A DNA stretch of 56,429 nt from a virus, in the IMG/VR virus record IMGVR_UViG_3300020438_003800, positions 1 through 56,429 of that record. One strand, written 5' to 3'. This document shows, one piece after another, positions 47,625 to 56,429 of the stretch. A program made the translations under genes and the position numbers. How positions within the stretch are numbered: position 1 is the stretch's first letter; every line of letters starts with the position of its first letter. The notes under the pieces are model-generated. The model was not told where the DNA came from. It did no database searches and saw only the letters and a program-made list of their open reading frames with translations.

Positions 47625-50600
47625 TATACTCTTCCTACCACAACTTCTACTGTGCCTTTGCCTAGGTCTTCTTTATTTTCTAAAGCTTTACCTATTACAG
47701 TGCCTAGTTGTGGTATAGTTGCTACAATAGCATATCCTGGTATTGCACTAGTTACTAGTAAGTCACCTTTTTGTACTTGTCCAATTACTTTACATGGAAC
47801 TCTTCCTTGCAACGCTACAGCTACAACATTCTCGCCTTCTTGATGACTATTCATTAAGTATGCTGGATTTGTTGAAACAACGCCTGCAACTCGTGGATCA
47901 AGTTTTTGTGTAGAAAGTGTAACTTCGGCATCGCCGCCAAACACTACTACTGTGCTTGCTTCATAATTTGCATCAGCTGTGTAATTCTCCGCTAAGTCAG
48001 CATAGTAAGCTTCAGTTGCTGTACCACGGAAAGTTGTTGCATAAACATTTGCATATTTTCTTGATGCACTTCCAATGTCATATGAATTAGTTGTGTCAGG
48101 TAACATACCTGACGAACTAAACAGCGCAGGTACAACACTTGAATTTGTTGCTGAATCTGCTGTAACAATTGCAACTTGTCCTACTAGAGATTTACCAGTA
48201 TTAGCACCAATTGCTATTGCTGTACTTGCTGCGCCCTTTTCGCCCGGCGCTTCAATAAAGCTACTGTAGATCCAATCGACACCTAATGCTTTTTCACCGT
48301 TAAAGTTTGATAAACCTTGTAAAGTACTTTCAGTAACGCCAGTTGAACTAATGTTTACACTACCTGCAATTTCTAAAGTTGGGAATGTAGGCGCAACATA
48401 TCCAGGATCACCTGGATTGCCGATTGCCGCTGCGCCACCTGCTGCTCTTAGCAATTCACCTTGCGAAGGAGTTTTAAGAATAACTGTTGTGCCGTCCAAT
48501 GATAAAACTTCATAACTGCTATCACCACCTAATATTAGTGAGTTTGCTTGTACACTACCGCTAGCATCTGTTTTAACAATTGAGTTAACCTCTCCAGAGA
48601 TTGTTACGTTTGAAATACCATATGTGCCTTCGCCTGTTCTAATAAGTGCTTGACCTGCATCAGATACTGAAGATATTAGACTAATAAAGTCTGCATCTGC
48701 AAGTCCGCCACCTTCTTGTATAACTCTACTAAACGGAATCTGATCAATATCATTATCAGAACTGTCTCCTTCGTAGTTACCAAGTACTGTTCCGTCGTTA
48801 ATTCTTTGTATTTTTTCTAATGGTATTTGACCGTTACTTATACTAACAAAACCACTTGTGCTTGTAAACAATGCACTATCAAATGACGCAACACCTAAGT
48901 CATTTTGTGTAATGCCTGTAGCATCTGCTCTAGTTGCAGCTTCATTAAGATTTAACTTACTTTGAGAAATATTTGCTGTGCCTTGTACGTCATCGTTTAC
49001 AATAGTATTTGGCTTCATTTGTAAGTTAAGCTCTGTATACCTTTCTGTTACAACGCCGCCGACTTCTGTTACAACTTTGCTTGTGAGTATTTCAATATCA
49101 CTTGCGGCACTAGCAACACCATTTACCCATTCGTCAACTGGTCCGTCTACTACTCTGCCTTCTGCGCCGCCCGAAACAAGTAATACATCAGCATCAGGTG
49201 ATGCACCAGCCGGCTTCCCATCACTAAATATTCCTGCTGTCGGAGTATAAGTGATTTCTACTAGATTGCCTTCGTAGCCATCTACATCTTGTACGTCTAT
49301 AATTTGACCTGTAGCACCAGATATGCTTCCAGTAAAAATATCACCTCTAGCAAACGGTCCATTTACTACTGTTGATCCTAACACTAATAATTTTTTATAT
49401 TCTGTAGAAACAAGTAGTTGGTTTGGTGCATGACTTTGGTATTGTAAACTACGTAGATCTTTTATTTCGTCCCCTAGTCCACGCCCGTCATCAACATACG
49501 CTTTTGTAGCTGCATCAGAGTCACTATCAGGTAATTTAATATTTGTAATTGTGTTTCCAGCGGCATTTAAGTCGTCTGTCATTGGCACAGCACCGTTTGG
49601 AGCAAGTACCCCAGGTCCTAACTTATTAGCAACAGGAGCGCCGTTAACATCATAACCCAAACGCCTATTTACATAACCACGTACCGCAAGTTCTGTAGGA
49701 ACAGTATCAGCAGCATTATCAGTCATTGCTGTATCTGTACTAAATTCAGTTACAACCACACCACGCTTAAAGCCAATACCATCAACATCTGATAGTGCAA
49801 GTGATGCACTAAATGTTACTGTACCAGTACCTTGGTCAACACTAAAGAATTTACCTACTCTAAATATACCGTTTTGGTCTGTGCTTACATAAAACACTCT
49901 ACCTTTGGTTCTTTCATCTACTTCTTTAGATTGATCTTTTTCTCCTGGCTCTCCAAAAATAACAGTTGGATAGTTTGATTCATTAAATCCGCCTGAGCCT
50001 ACATCTAAGAAGTCATGTGATGTAGCACGACATGTACTAATATTTACAGTAACAGTACCAGTTGCACCAGCTTGTAGTCCTGCTCTAATAGTAACAACAT
50101 TTGATCCTAATACAACTGGACTTGCTAAACCTGTTGAGAGTGTTGTATCATCTCCCGGTTCAGTAAAGTCTTCTAAATTAATACTGTCTATTGCTAGAAT
50201 ATCTACAATAACGTATTCATTATCTTCTGCAATAGGCACAATAGTATCTGCATCGTTAACACCTCTAGCATTGAATACAAAATGTTTTTTACCTTGCCAT
50301 ACAAATATAGGAGCTTCAGTTAATGATTCTGCTGTTGCTCCAATTGGTCTATTTGCTACATCTGTTCTTGCATTATTATTGAGTCTAAATATTTCGTTGT
50401 CATCGAGTACAGGTTGTAGAGCAAGAACAGTGTCTCCTGCTGTTCCGCCTTTTGTAGTTCCTGTATTAGATAATGCAGTTTCTTGTGCTTTAGCACTTTC
50501 TATCAACATTCTAATATAATCATACGAACTATCAAAACCAGACTGTAATTCGTTATTTTCTAATTCATTACCTAAACTATCTGATGTTAAAAAACTAATA

Positions 50601-53600
50601 CTTCTGTAAACAAAGTTTGGATTTTCATCAAAGATTACCGCAGTACTTGGTCGTATTGTAAGCACATCAGGTCTTGCAAAATCACTTATAATATGAGTTT
50701 GATTTCTTCTGTATTGAAGTAATGTGCCAAATGGAACATCTTCAATTAATCCGTCTGTACTGAATTGATTATCACTTGTTGAGAAATTAAGTTTTCGTAC
50801 TCTACCGTCGTACATTGGTGTGTGCGAATCTACAAACGGACTACCTGTAATTGCCGCTTTTGTAATAACACCGCTATTTACTTCTAAGATTGTAATAAAT
50901 GCATCGTTGTCTGTTGTGCCGCCGCCTAGATTAGCACCACTTACTACCATACTATCGCCTACGGTATAATTAGTACCACCGTTTACAATTTCAATAGTGT
51001 ATCCATATTTTATAGTTTTATAAAAATTAAATAATGCGCCTGCTGCTGTAACGTTATCTATTGTGATAGAATCAAATGGCACTTCAGTACCAATATTTTT
51101 CATTCTACCAACATGAGCTCCTGTTGGGGAAGCATTAGCTACTTCGTATCTTGCAAATATATTCTCTGTTGGGTGGTAAACATCAAACTCTGATCTATTG
51201 CTTGGATTCTCTTTAAAGTCGTATGCAAATATGAACAATCCGTTTTTATTACTACCGTATCCTTGAGTATCAACTCTTAAAGGAACACTATTTGCGCCTA
51301 AAGGTGTTACTACTGAATCGCCAGTAATTGGTCCTGTAATGCTAATTTGGTTGGTTGTATCAAAAGCACCACTAGTGTCTGTAAGATAAATTACTCTTTC
51401 GCCAGTTGGAGAAACTACGCTGTCGCCTAATTGGCTAGTATTCGAACTTACTACACCTGTAGCATTTGTTGCTGATTGTGTAAGTTGATCACCTTCTTGT
51501 AAGATTACTGGACCAGTTAATTCAAGTATAACGTCTGCATGGAATGTTTTAGCACTTTCCATCATATCTTGCGCCAACTGAATAGCGTCTGGAATTTCGT
51601 TTGGATCTGATCCTTCAGCAACTAGTCCGTATTCACCATAACAACTTGAACCTGTTAGTGATCTAATCTCTGAGCCGTTTTTAGCATAGTAAGATGTATG
51701 ACAGTAGTATGTGAACATACTAACCATTTCAGATAGCGCACCGTTAACAGCAACAAGACCGTAACCTTTATCGTTAATTTGCGTAAAGTCATTACCCAAC
51801 ATACTTCTATTACCAGCTGTTTGGATAGTAATTGGAATAGGTGTTGATAGATCGCTTAAATCAACACCAGTTGCAAGCGAGCTTGTTAAACCACTAAAGC
51901 CTAATCCAGAGTTTGAACCAGGACTTAGTATAAGTGTAGCTGTACCAAGTTCTTTATCATAGTTTGTGACTGCATTAATTTGAAAACGTCTACCGTCAAT
52001 ATAAAAAACACTCGGTGTTTCTGGCCTACGTACAAATAAGCCCTGCGGCTCTGCTTGTGAGCCTAAACTTTGTATGTCTAGTTTAAATGCATCGCCGTCA
52101 ACTCTTGAAGTTACCCTAACAGCAGAGTTACCAACAAATGCATCTACAAATAGTCCGCCTCTAAATACTTGTTTATTATCCGACTTTGCAAATCCTGTAC
52201 CTGTTTGGCAATATGGAGACTTAGTAAGCACTTGTCCTTCTGGATCAAGTACCATTTGGAAGCCGCCGTGTCCTTGTCCTGTAATGTTACGCAAAATGGT
52301 GGCATCGTTCATTAAGAACACATCCATTTCATCATTACGAAGTGGCGGGTTATATTCTGCGTTAAATGCAAAAACAACAGTTTCTATTAAGTTATATGCA
52401 ATAAGTTGGATGCCATCTACTTGTCTCCAAAATTGCAAAATTTCTGTTGCATCAAATGTTGCTCCGGAAGTATGTTCTGCTGTAGGAGTATAATATCTAT
52501 CTTCTCCACCTACAAAAAACTTAACTACATTTCCTAATCTGTAAAGGTTTCCTGATGACCATGATTCGGGATCACCATCACCATTAAAATCATCAAATGC
52601 ATAAGTTAAGTTTGCATTTGGATCTGGAGCTGCGCCACTTGGTCCATAAAGCGTAGCAGGACTTATGCCTCTAACAATATCGTTTGCAAGGGTATAGATA
52701 TGACGTAATCCATCTACAGTTTCTACTTCTGTTCCAACTTCTACAGCGCCCGAGTAGTATTCACCTTGTGCTTCTAAAGAAAATTCATTACCTCCTGCAC
52801 GATAGTCTTTGACCATTGCTTCTACAACTAAGCCAGCGTCTCTAAAACATTTTGTTCTTGAATAACCTACAGAACCAATTAGTGCAGGATAGGTTGTTTC
52901 TACATAGTTTACAACTTGCTCCTGGATAAATTCTTTGTTATCAATCAATGATAACGCAGCAGTTTCCCAGTTACCGATGTTTTCGTAACCAGCACCTATG
53001 TTTCTCAATTTATTTGGCTTTAGCAAATAGTGATTACCAAAATATCCTTCTACTTGATTTGTTAATGGGTTAGTATATTGTATACCGTTTGGAACTGTTA
53101 GCACTGTAAAGCTATATGGTGCAGCACCGTTGTTGCCTAGTGCAGAATCTTGTACAGTTACAATTTCGTTTGCTTGAAAACTGTCGCCAGCCGTAATTAC
53201 AGTAACGTCTGTAACTGCACCTGTATTATCAACTGTAATATCAAATTTTGCATCTTTACCTAATTTACTTGTTGCATAATCTACTTGGGTTATAGTGTAA
53301 GTACCAGCAGTTCTCAGAGCATCTGCACTTGCTGTAAAGTCAATAGTTTCAATACTTGATTTACCTAAAATAAGTCCATCAAACTCGGCGTCTCTATAAA
53401 AGAATGTATTTGCATATCTAGATTGTGATACACGATCTTTTGGTCTTACAATTACTCGTCTAAACTCATCACCTTTGACACTTACGTTAGCAGGAACTCT
53501 AATTGGAAGATCTTCTTCATAAATACCACTTTCGATCCTAATACTAATTTGTGTATCATTAACAATATTACCATACTCTAATGGTTCACCTGATTGGAAT

Positions 53601-55558
53601 TCAAATGGCTCTAATAGTTGTACTTCTATTTCGTCTGTTTCAACAGTAGAAACAGGTCTTGAGCCGCTTTCGTGCTTGTAGTCAATTATTCTACCAATTG
53701 CTCCAGAATTTTTACCACGTACAACTTTACCTGGAATAATGTCAGTGTTTGTAGGATTAGCTTGATCAATAAAACCAAAGTTACCGTTACCTATATTAAT
53801 TTTGTATGTAGTTTGTCCATCAACAATACCGGGCGCATCTAATGGGCCGTTGTTAATCACATCAAGAATTACATCAAACTTTGCTCCTATAGCATTATCT
53901 GCTAATGTATCTGGTAATGTTAAGTCTGTAACCTGTGGTACACGGCTTTGATATGTAGTTGGTACTGCTGTGTTAGTTAAAATATATGTTGTTACCAGTA
54001 ACTTTGCATATTCAATGCCTGCAACTGTGTATGACTTTTGAGAACCAATTGCTTTTTGCGCACTCACACTTGAATAGTATCTTAGCCCAGAGTATCGTGA
54101 TAGGTAGTTTGCATTGTTTCCTAATAGTGAATCTAAGCTCACACTATCCAGCATTAGTGTAACATCAAGTTGACATCTTTCTTTATTATATTGATCAGCA
54201 AACTCTGGAAATGTTGCATCAATATAACCTGTAACTTCTTTAGCAATAAACTCTTTGTTTGCAACAATTATTGCTCTAGCATTGGATCTACCTGATATAG
54301 GACTTGTAATGCCTGCTGTGTCAATTAAACCTTCATTTGCTCCAGCGTTAAATGTCATAGTCTGCATATACGGACCAGGCTCAAACGGTGACGCTAAAAT
54401 AATTTCTTCTGCTTTTCGAGCCGCGGCATTAATTGTTCTATATGCATATGCTGCACTTCTACCTTCTTTGCCTACCGGCGTAAATGGCTGTGCATCTGTA
54501 CCTGCTGTACTTACATACAAATTTACTGTACTAGGTTTTGCTGCATTATCTACGTAAAGCTTTGAAGCGGCTTGTAAATCATCTGGACCAAATGGCAACC
54601 CTGTTCCTACTAATTCGCCAGGGTGATCAAACAAGTTTAAGGCACCTGTCATAGTGTCGCCTTCTCGTCTTGTAATACTCTTACGTGGAAGCGCAACATT
54701 GCTCAACCAATTGCCTTCTAGATTATTATCAAGTGCGCTATCTGTAAGTTCAAATGTACCTGTACCGCCGGATAGTAATATTCTGCCTGTGCCATTAATT
54801 GCGTCTGATTCATTTGAATACAAACCAAGATTGTTATCGTCTGCTATGTCAATATAATAAAGGTTGCCTGAAACAACACCAAACGGATCGTCCCCGGTTG
54901 AATTAAAAACAAATGGTGCTCCTGCAAAGGCTTGACTTAATCCATGTGAATTTTTTACAAAGTATCCTGATGTGATACTGTCAGCTGTAATACTGTACGA
55001 TGATTTATCAGCTGGTTCTGAACCTACTCTAAATCCGCCTCCTGCTACTGCCTTTTCTTGATAATTTCTATCTGCATAATTTTTGTTAATTACTAGCGCA
55101 CCAAGTTCTAAATCTGTGCCATGGACAGAATTAAATGAGTCAATAGCAGCTTGACTTACACTTACACCGGCAATAGGTTGAGTTGCCGCATCAAGTGGAC
55201 CACTTAGTGTAGGTTGTGGATCATTAGAAACTTTGGATACTAACTGCCTGATAATAACTTTGCCGTCTATACTAAAATCAAACCCGATAGTATCTGTTGT
55301 ACCTGATAAGGCATTATCAGAAGCTAGTTCTAGTAAATTTAAGCCACTGCCATCTGAACGCACAAGTGGTACTTTGTTTTCATTACCTACATAACTATTT
55401 GGAGTATCACTTAGGTCAGTAAAGCTTATTTGTCCGCCTATACCAAAAACTGCATATAGTTCTTGAAAGTTCTCATTGACTTTACGAAATGACTCGCGAA
55501 TACTATCGCCTGTACCGTCATTACCTTCTACACCAATATCTACACCTTGTCTTGCCAT
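47624..55558 (-). CDS. Giant virion fibre/baseplate protein (2644 residues)
   Basis: The largest gene. Residues 13-35 hold the attachment module NDGTGDSIRESFRKVNENFQ. The long middle matches the giant structural proteins of marine T4-like phages, with SPYCQTGTGFAKSDNKQVF near residue 1135, DQSKEVDERTKGRVFYVSTD, and several repeats of GGTNYTVGDSM and GDSFQANEIV type. The C-terminal 150 residues (YADLAENYTADANYEAST, then VALQGRVPCKVIGQVQKGDL) form a conserved fibre-tip domain common to many phages. It is probably a host-binding or baseplate-spanning fibre. Late by position; no box is seen in the one-base gap upstream. Confidence 0.8.
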   Translation of the reverse strand: MARQGVDIGVEGNDGTGDSIRESFRKVNENFQELYAVFGIGGQISFTDLSDTPNSYVGNENKVPLVRSDGSGLNLLELASDNALSGTTDTIGFDFSIDGKVIIRQLVSKVSNDPQPTLSGPLDAATQPIAGVSVSQAAIDSFNSVHGTDLELGALVINKNYADRNYQEKAVAGGGFRVGSEPADKSSYSITADSITSGYFVKNSHGLSQAFAGAPFVFNSTGDDPFGVVSGNLYYIDIADDNNLGLYSNESDAINGTGRILLSGGTGTFELTDSALDNNLEGNWLSNVALPRKSITRREGDTMTGALNLFDHPGELVGTGLPFGPDDLQAASKLYVDNAAKPSTVNLYVSTAGTDAQPFTPVGKEGRSAAYAYRTINAAARKAEEIILASPFEPGPYMQTMTFNAGANEGLIDTAGITSPISGRSNARAIIVANKEFIAKEVTGYIDATFPEFADQYNKERCQLDVTLMLDSVSLDSLLGNNANYLSRYSGLRYYSSVSAQKAIGSQKSYTVAGIEYAKLLVTTYILTNTAVPTTYQSRVPQVTDLTLPDTLADNAIGAKFDVILDVINNGPLDAPGIVDGQTTYKINIGNGNFGFIDQANPTNTDIIPGKVVRGKNSGAIGRIIDYKHESGSRPVSTVETDEIEVQLLEPFEFQSGEPLEYGNIVNDTQISIRIESGIYEEDLPIRVPANVSVKGDEFRRVIVRPKDRVSQSRYANTFFYRDAEFDGLILGKSSIETIDFTASADALRTAGTYTITQVDYATSKLGKDAKFDITVDNTGAVTDVTVITAGDSFQANEIVTVQDSALGNNGAAPYSFTVLTVPNGIQYTNPLTNQVEGYFGNHYLLKPNKLRNIGAGYENIGNWETAALSLIDNKEFIQEQVVNYVETTYPALIGSVGYSRTKCFRDAGLVVEAMVKDYRAGGNEFSLEAQGEYYSGAVEVGTEVETVDGLRHIYTLANDIVRGISPATLYGPSGAAPDPNANLTYAFDDFNGDGDPESWSSGNLYRLGNVVKFFVGGEDRYYTPTAEHTSGATFDATEILQFWRQVDGIQLIAYNLIETVVFAFNAEYNPPLRNDEMDVFLMNDATILRNITGQGHGGFQMVLDPEGQVLTKSPYCQTGTGFAKSDNKQVFRGGLFVDAFVGNSAVRVTSRVDGDAFKLDIQSLGSQAEPQGLFVRRPETPSVFYIDGRRFQINAVTNYDKELGTATLILSPGSNSGLGFSGLTSSLATGVDLSDLSTPIPITIQTAGNRSMLGNDFTQINDKGYGLVAVNGALSEMVSMFTYYCHTSYYAKNGSEIRSLTGSSCYGEYGLVAEGSDPNEIPDAIQLAQDMMESAKTFHADVILELTGPVILQEGDQLTQSATNATGVVSSNTSQLGDSVVSPTGERVIYLTDTSGAFDTTNQISITGPITGDSVVTPLGANSVPLRVDTQGYGSNKNGLFIFAYDFKENPSNRSEFDVYHPTENIFARYEVANASPTGAHVGRMKNIGTEVPFDSITIDNVTAAGALFNFYKTIKYGYTIEIVNGGTNYTVGDSMVVSGANLGGGTTDNDAFITILEVNSGVITKAAITGSPFVDSHTPMYDGRVRKLNFSTSDNQFSTDGLIEDVPFGTLLQYRRNQTHIISDFARPDVLTIRPSTAVIFDENPNFVYRSISFLTSDSLGNELENNELQSGFDSSYDYIRMLIESAKAQETALSNTGTTKGGTAGDTVLALQPVLDDNEIFRLNNNARTDVANRPIGATAESLTEAPIFVWQGKKHFVFNARGVNDADTIVPIAEDNEYVIVDILAIDSINLEDFTEPGDDTTLSTGLASPVVLGSNVVTIRAGLQAGATGTVTVNISTCRATSHDFLDVGSGGFNESNYPTVIFGEPGEKDQSKEVDERTKGRVFYVSTDQNGIFRVGKFFSVDQGTGTVTFSASLALSDVDGIGFKRGVVVTEFSTDTAMTDNAADTVPTELAVRGYVNRRLGYDVNGAPVANKLGPGVLAPNGAVPMTDDLNAAGNTITNIKLPDSDSDAATKAYVDDGRGLGDEIKDLRSLQYQSHAPNQLLVSTEYKKLLVLGSTVVNGPFARGDIFTGSISGATGQIIDVQDVDGYEGNLVEITYTPTAGIFSDGKPAGASPDADVLLVSGGAEGRVVDGPVDEWVNGVASAASDIEILTSKVVTEVGGVVTERYTELNLQMKPNTIVNDDVQGTANISQSKLNLNEAATRADATGITQNDLGVASFDSALFTSTSGFVSISNGQIPLEKIQRINDGTVLGNYEGDSSDNDIDQIPFSRVIQEGGGLADADFISLISSVSDAGQALIRTGEGTYGISNVTISGEVNSIVKTDASGSVQANSLILGGDSSYEVLSLDGTTVILKTPSQGELLRAAGGAAAIGNPGDPGYVAPTFPTLEIAGSVNISSTGVTESTLQGLSNFNGEKALGVDWIYSSFIEAPGEKGAASTAIAIGANTGKSLVGQVAIVTADSATNSSVVPALFSSSGMLPDTTNSYDIGSASRKYANVYATTFRGTATEAYYADLAENYTADANYEASTVVVFGGDAEVTLSTQKLDPRVAGVVSTNPAYLMNSHQEGENVVAVALQGRVPCKVIGQVQKGDLLVTSAIPGYAIVATIPQLGTVIGKALENKEDLGKGTVEVVVGRV

Positions 55559-55559
55559 T

Positions 55560-55937
55560 TTATTTTAGCTCCAATATTTCTATGTCTTTATCAAACATTT
55601 TATCAAAATTTATACTAACGCCGCATCCACAAGCAGATTGCGCATTAGGGTTGTTAACTTCAAACATAGATCCAATTATATCTTTCTTATAATTAATTTC
55701 TGTACCTACTAAAAACATAGTGCTATGCACACCAATTACAAAAGTACAGTTATTATCAGTTTTTAGGACTTCGTCTCCGTCTTTTAATTCATTAGGCGAT
55801 TCATAAATTCCCCACTCATATTCAAACCCTGCACAACCGCCGCCTTTAACGTTTAGTGTAATAGCGTAACACTCATTTTCCTTGCATAAAGTGTCGATTT
55901 GTTGTTTTGCTGAGTCTGTAAGAGTACATAATGTCAT
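55560..55937 (-). CDS. A-type Fe-S carrier, IscA/HesB-like
   Basis: A 125-residue protein of the A-type carrier family (usually 105-125). The three conserved cysteines are Cys35 in KGGGCAGFEYEW, and Cys103 and Cys105 in SACGCGVSINF. It would deliver iron-sulfur clusters to apo-proteins. Marine T4-like phages often carry one. The phage 7Fe ferredoxin in this window is a natural client. A CATAAATA late-type box lies 21 bp upstream of the ATG. Confidence 0.88.
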   Translation of the reverse strand: MTLCTLTDSAKQQIDTLCKENECYAITLNVKGGGCAGFEYEWGIYESPNELKDGDEVLKTDNNCTFVIGVHSTMFLVGTEINYKKDIIGSMFEVNNPNAQSACGCGVSINFDKMFDKDIEILELK

Positions 55938-55957
55938 GAATTTACCTTTCCTAATAC

Positions 55958-55965
55958 TATTTATG
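55958..55965 (-). promoter_or_regulatory. T4-late-like promoter box
   Basis: CATAAATA on the minus strand in the divergent gap, 21 bp before ATG 55937. On the other strand a TATAAT (55975-55980) points at the zinc-finger-like gene, with no clear -35 box. Confidence 0.5.
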
Positions 55966-55984
55966 ATATTATTTTATAATCTTA

Positions 55985-56287
55985 ATGTTAAATATAGTTA
56001 TGTTCATAAGAGAATTTAATAACGAAACCCGGCACATCCGCAAGAGCAAAATGGGCAAGGAACACACCTATAAGCGCAATCAGACTATTTGTGTGTTTAG
56101 GTGTGACAATTGTGACATAGAGTTTGTGCGGCCTAGAGGAAGTATGGATCCTAAGCGTTTAAATAATAACTATTTTCATGTGTGTAGTAACTGTGATTCT
56201 AAATCTTTTGCTCAAAAGAAAGGCGTAGAAAAGAAACAAGTCTGGAATATGAGTGCTTCTAGTTCTACGCCTATTGGTAAATTATAG
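55985..56287 (+). CDS. Small zinc-finger-like conserved phage protein
   Basis: A 100-residue plus-strand protein. CDNCDIEF near residue 40 and CSNCDSKSF near 67 are two CxxC knuckles, suggesting a single four-Cys zinc site. FVRPRGSMDPKRLNNNYFHV lies between them. I recall similar proteins in marine T4-like phages, some related to HNH-type zinc folds, but no HNH triad is seen. The start may be ATG 55985 or in-frame ATG 56000; neither has a clear ribosome-binding site, and a TATAAT ends four bases before the first ATG. Confidence 0.65.
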   Translation: MLNIVMFIREFNNETRHIRKSKMGKEHTYKRNQTICVFRCDNCDIEFVRPRGSMDPKRLNNNYFHVCSNCDSKSFAQKKGVEKKQVWNMSASSSTPIGKL

Positions 56288-56288
56288 A

Positions 56289-56360
56289 TTATCTAACACT
56301 AAAATACATAGTGATTTCAAATCCAAGTCTTATATTTTCATAAGTTGGTTTGGTCCACAT
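56289..56360 (-). CDS. pqqA: PqqA-like 23-residue peptide
   Basis: A very short gene, ATG 56360 to TAA 56289, with an AAGGAG ribosome-binding site 7 bp upstream. The peptide begins [14 protein letters not shown] and ends EITMYFSVR. This matches PqqA, the precursor of the redox cofactor pyrroloquinoline quinone: MWxKP at the start, then an aromatic-x-x-(L/I)R-x-G(F/L)E stretch, and the invariant Glu15-x3-Tyr19 pair that PqqE crosslinks. No pqqB-E genes are seen here. It may use host enzymes or have another role. It is convergent with the zinc-finger-like gene, one base apart. Confidence 0.7.
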   Translation of the reverse strand: MWTKPTYENIRLGFEITMYFSVR

Positions 56361-56370
56361 AATAGTCTCC

Positions 56371-56429
56371 TTATAAATTTTTCCAAGTAAATGCTCCAAA
56401 GAACATTTCATCTTCTGACATCTGTCCCC
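56371..56429 (-). CDS. C-terminal end of a gene cut by the window edge
   Basis: The last 18 codons and TAA stop of a minus-strand gene are visible, reading [15 protein letters not shown] at the end. Its stop lies 10 bp before the PqqA-like ATG, so they may share a transcript. It could also be a 16-residue peptide starting at the in-frame ATG within this stretch. Nothing more can be said. Confidence 0.4.
   Translation of the reverse strand, partial: GQMSEDEMFFGAFTWKNL

Noticed and set aside
1-56429. tRNA genes, CRISPR arrays, insertion sequences and phage photosynthesis genes
   Set aside because: I looked in the gaps and for the encoded proteins and saw none; gaps are mostly under 80 bp after adding micro-genes.

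Overview
This window is part of a marine T4-like (Tevenvirinae-related) myovirus genome. The evidence is a tightly packed, AT-rich, almost wholly minus-strand gene array with ATGA and TAATG junctions, together with T4 replication hallmarks: family B DNA polymerase gp43, a gp45-like clamp, gp44 clamp loader, DsbA-like protein, gp31-type GroES and a DexA-like exonuclease. It also has the accessory genes typical of ocean T4-like phages (phoH, mazG-like, 2OG-Fe(II) oxygenase, thyA, DHFR, dCMP deaminase, IscA-like carrier). No photosynthesis genes (psbA, psbD, hli) are visible, so a cyanobacterial host is not supported. A heterotrophic marine host such as a SAR11-like alphaproteobacterium fits but is not proven. 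I saw no tRNA, CRISPR array or insertion sequence, and no stretch above 300 bases lacks a gene.

Layout, left to right. 0-7.5 kb: an edge-truncated DpdA-like 7-deazaguanine transglycosylase, sliding clamp, a three-gene sugar/nucleotidyl-transfer set (epimerase, eukaryotic-type phosphomannomutase, TagD-like cytidylyltransferase), DNA polymerase, and small membrane and DNA-binding proteins. 7.5-15.9 kb: small, mostly basic, probably virion-associated proteins, two SGNH-hydrolase-like proteins, a methyltransferase and an NMN-adenylyltransferase-like protein. 15.9-20.1 kb: a chaperone pair (ClpA and a CbpA-type DnaJ) and three small membrane proteins, one with an EF-hand and one with an MscS-like beta domain. 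20.2-24.8 kb: carbamoyltransferase, a lysis cassette (GH19 endolysin, overlapping i-spanin and o-spanin) and two conserved phage proteins. 25-35 kb: plus-strand phoH, then a nucleotide-metabolism and replication block (dCMP deaminase, ThyA, DHFR, 7Fe ferredoxin, 2OG oxygenase, clamp loader, class I aldolase, exonuclease, MazG-like, GroES, a DnaE-like fragment). 35-55.6 kb: giant tail-fibre/baseplate-type proteins, including a virion subtilase carrying beta-repeats and a C-terminal copper-site cupredoxin domain. 55.6-56.4 kb: an IscA-like carrier, a plus-strand zinc-finger-like protein and a 23-residue PqqA-like peptide.

Regulation can be read by eye. Four near-consensus sigma70-like promoters with TTGAC-type -35 boxes and exact 17-bp spacers, and a fifth with a weaker -10, sit in or at the 3' ends of upstream genes and drive replication and early genes. 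T4-late-like boxes (RATAAATA and CTAAATA variants) lie before virion, chaperone and membrane genes. Two promoters place the predicted transcription start exactly on the A of the ATG, suggesting leaderless messages. A perfect 13-bp inverted repeat buries the dnaJ start codon.

Seven genes below the usual length cutoff were added because they fit start/stop junctions, have ribosome-binding sites, or match a known family (3650, 23399, 26130, 32644, 47475, 56289 and an edge fragment at 56371). All function calls come from motif recognition by eye; no database search was run.
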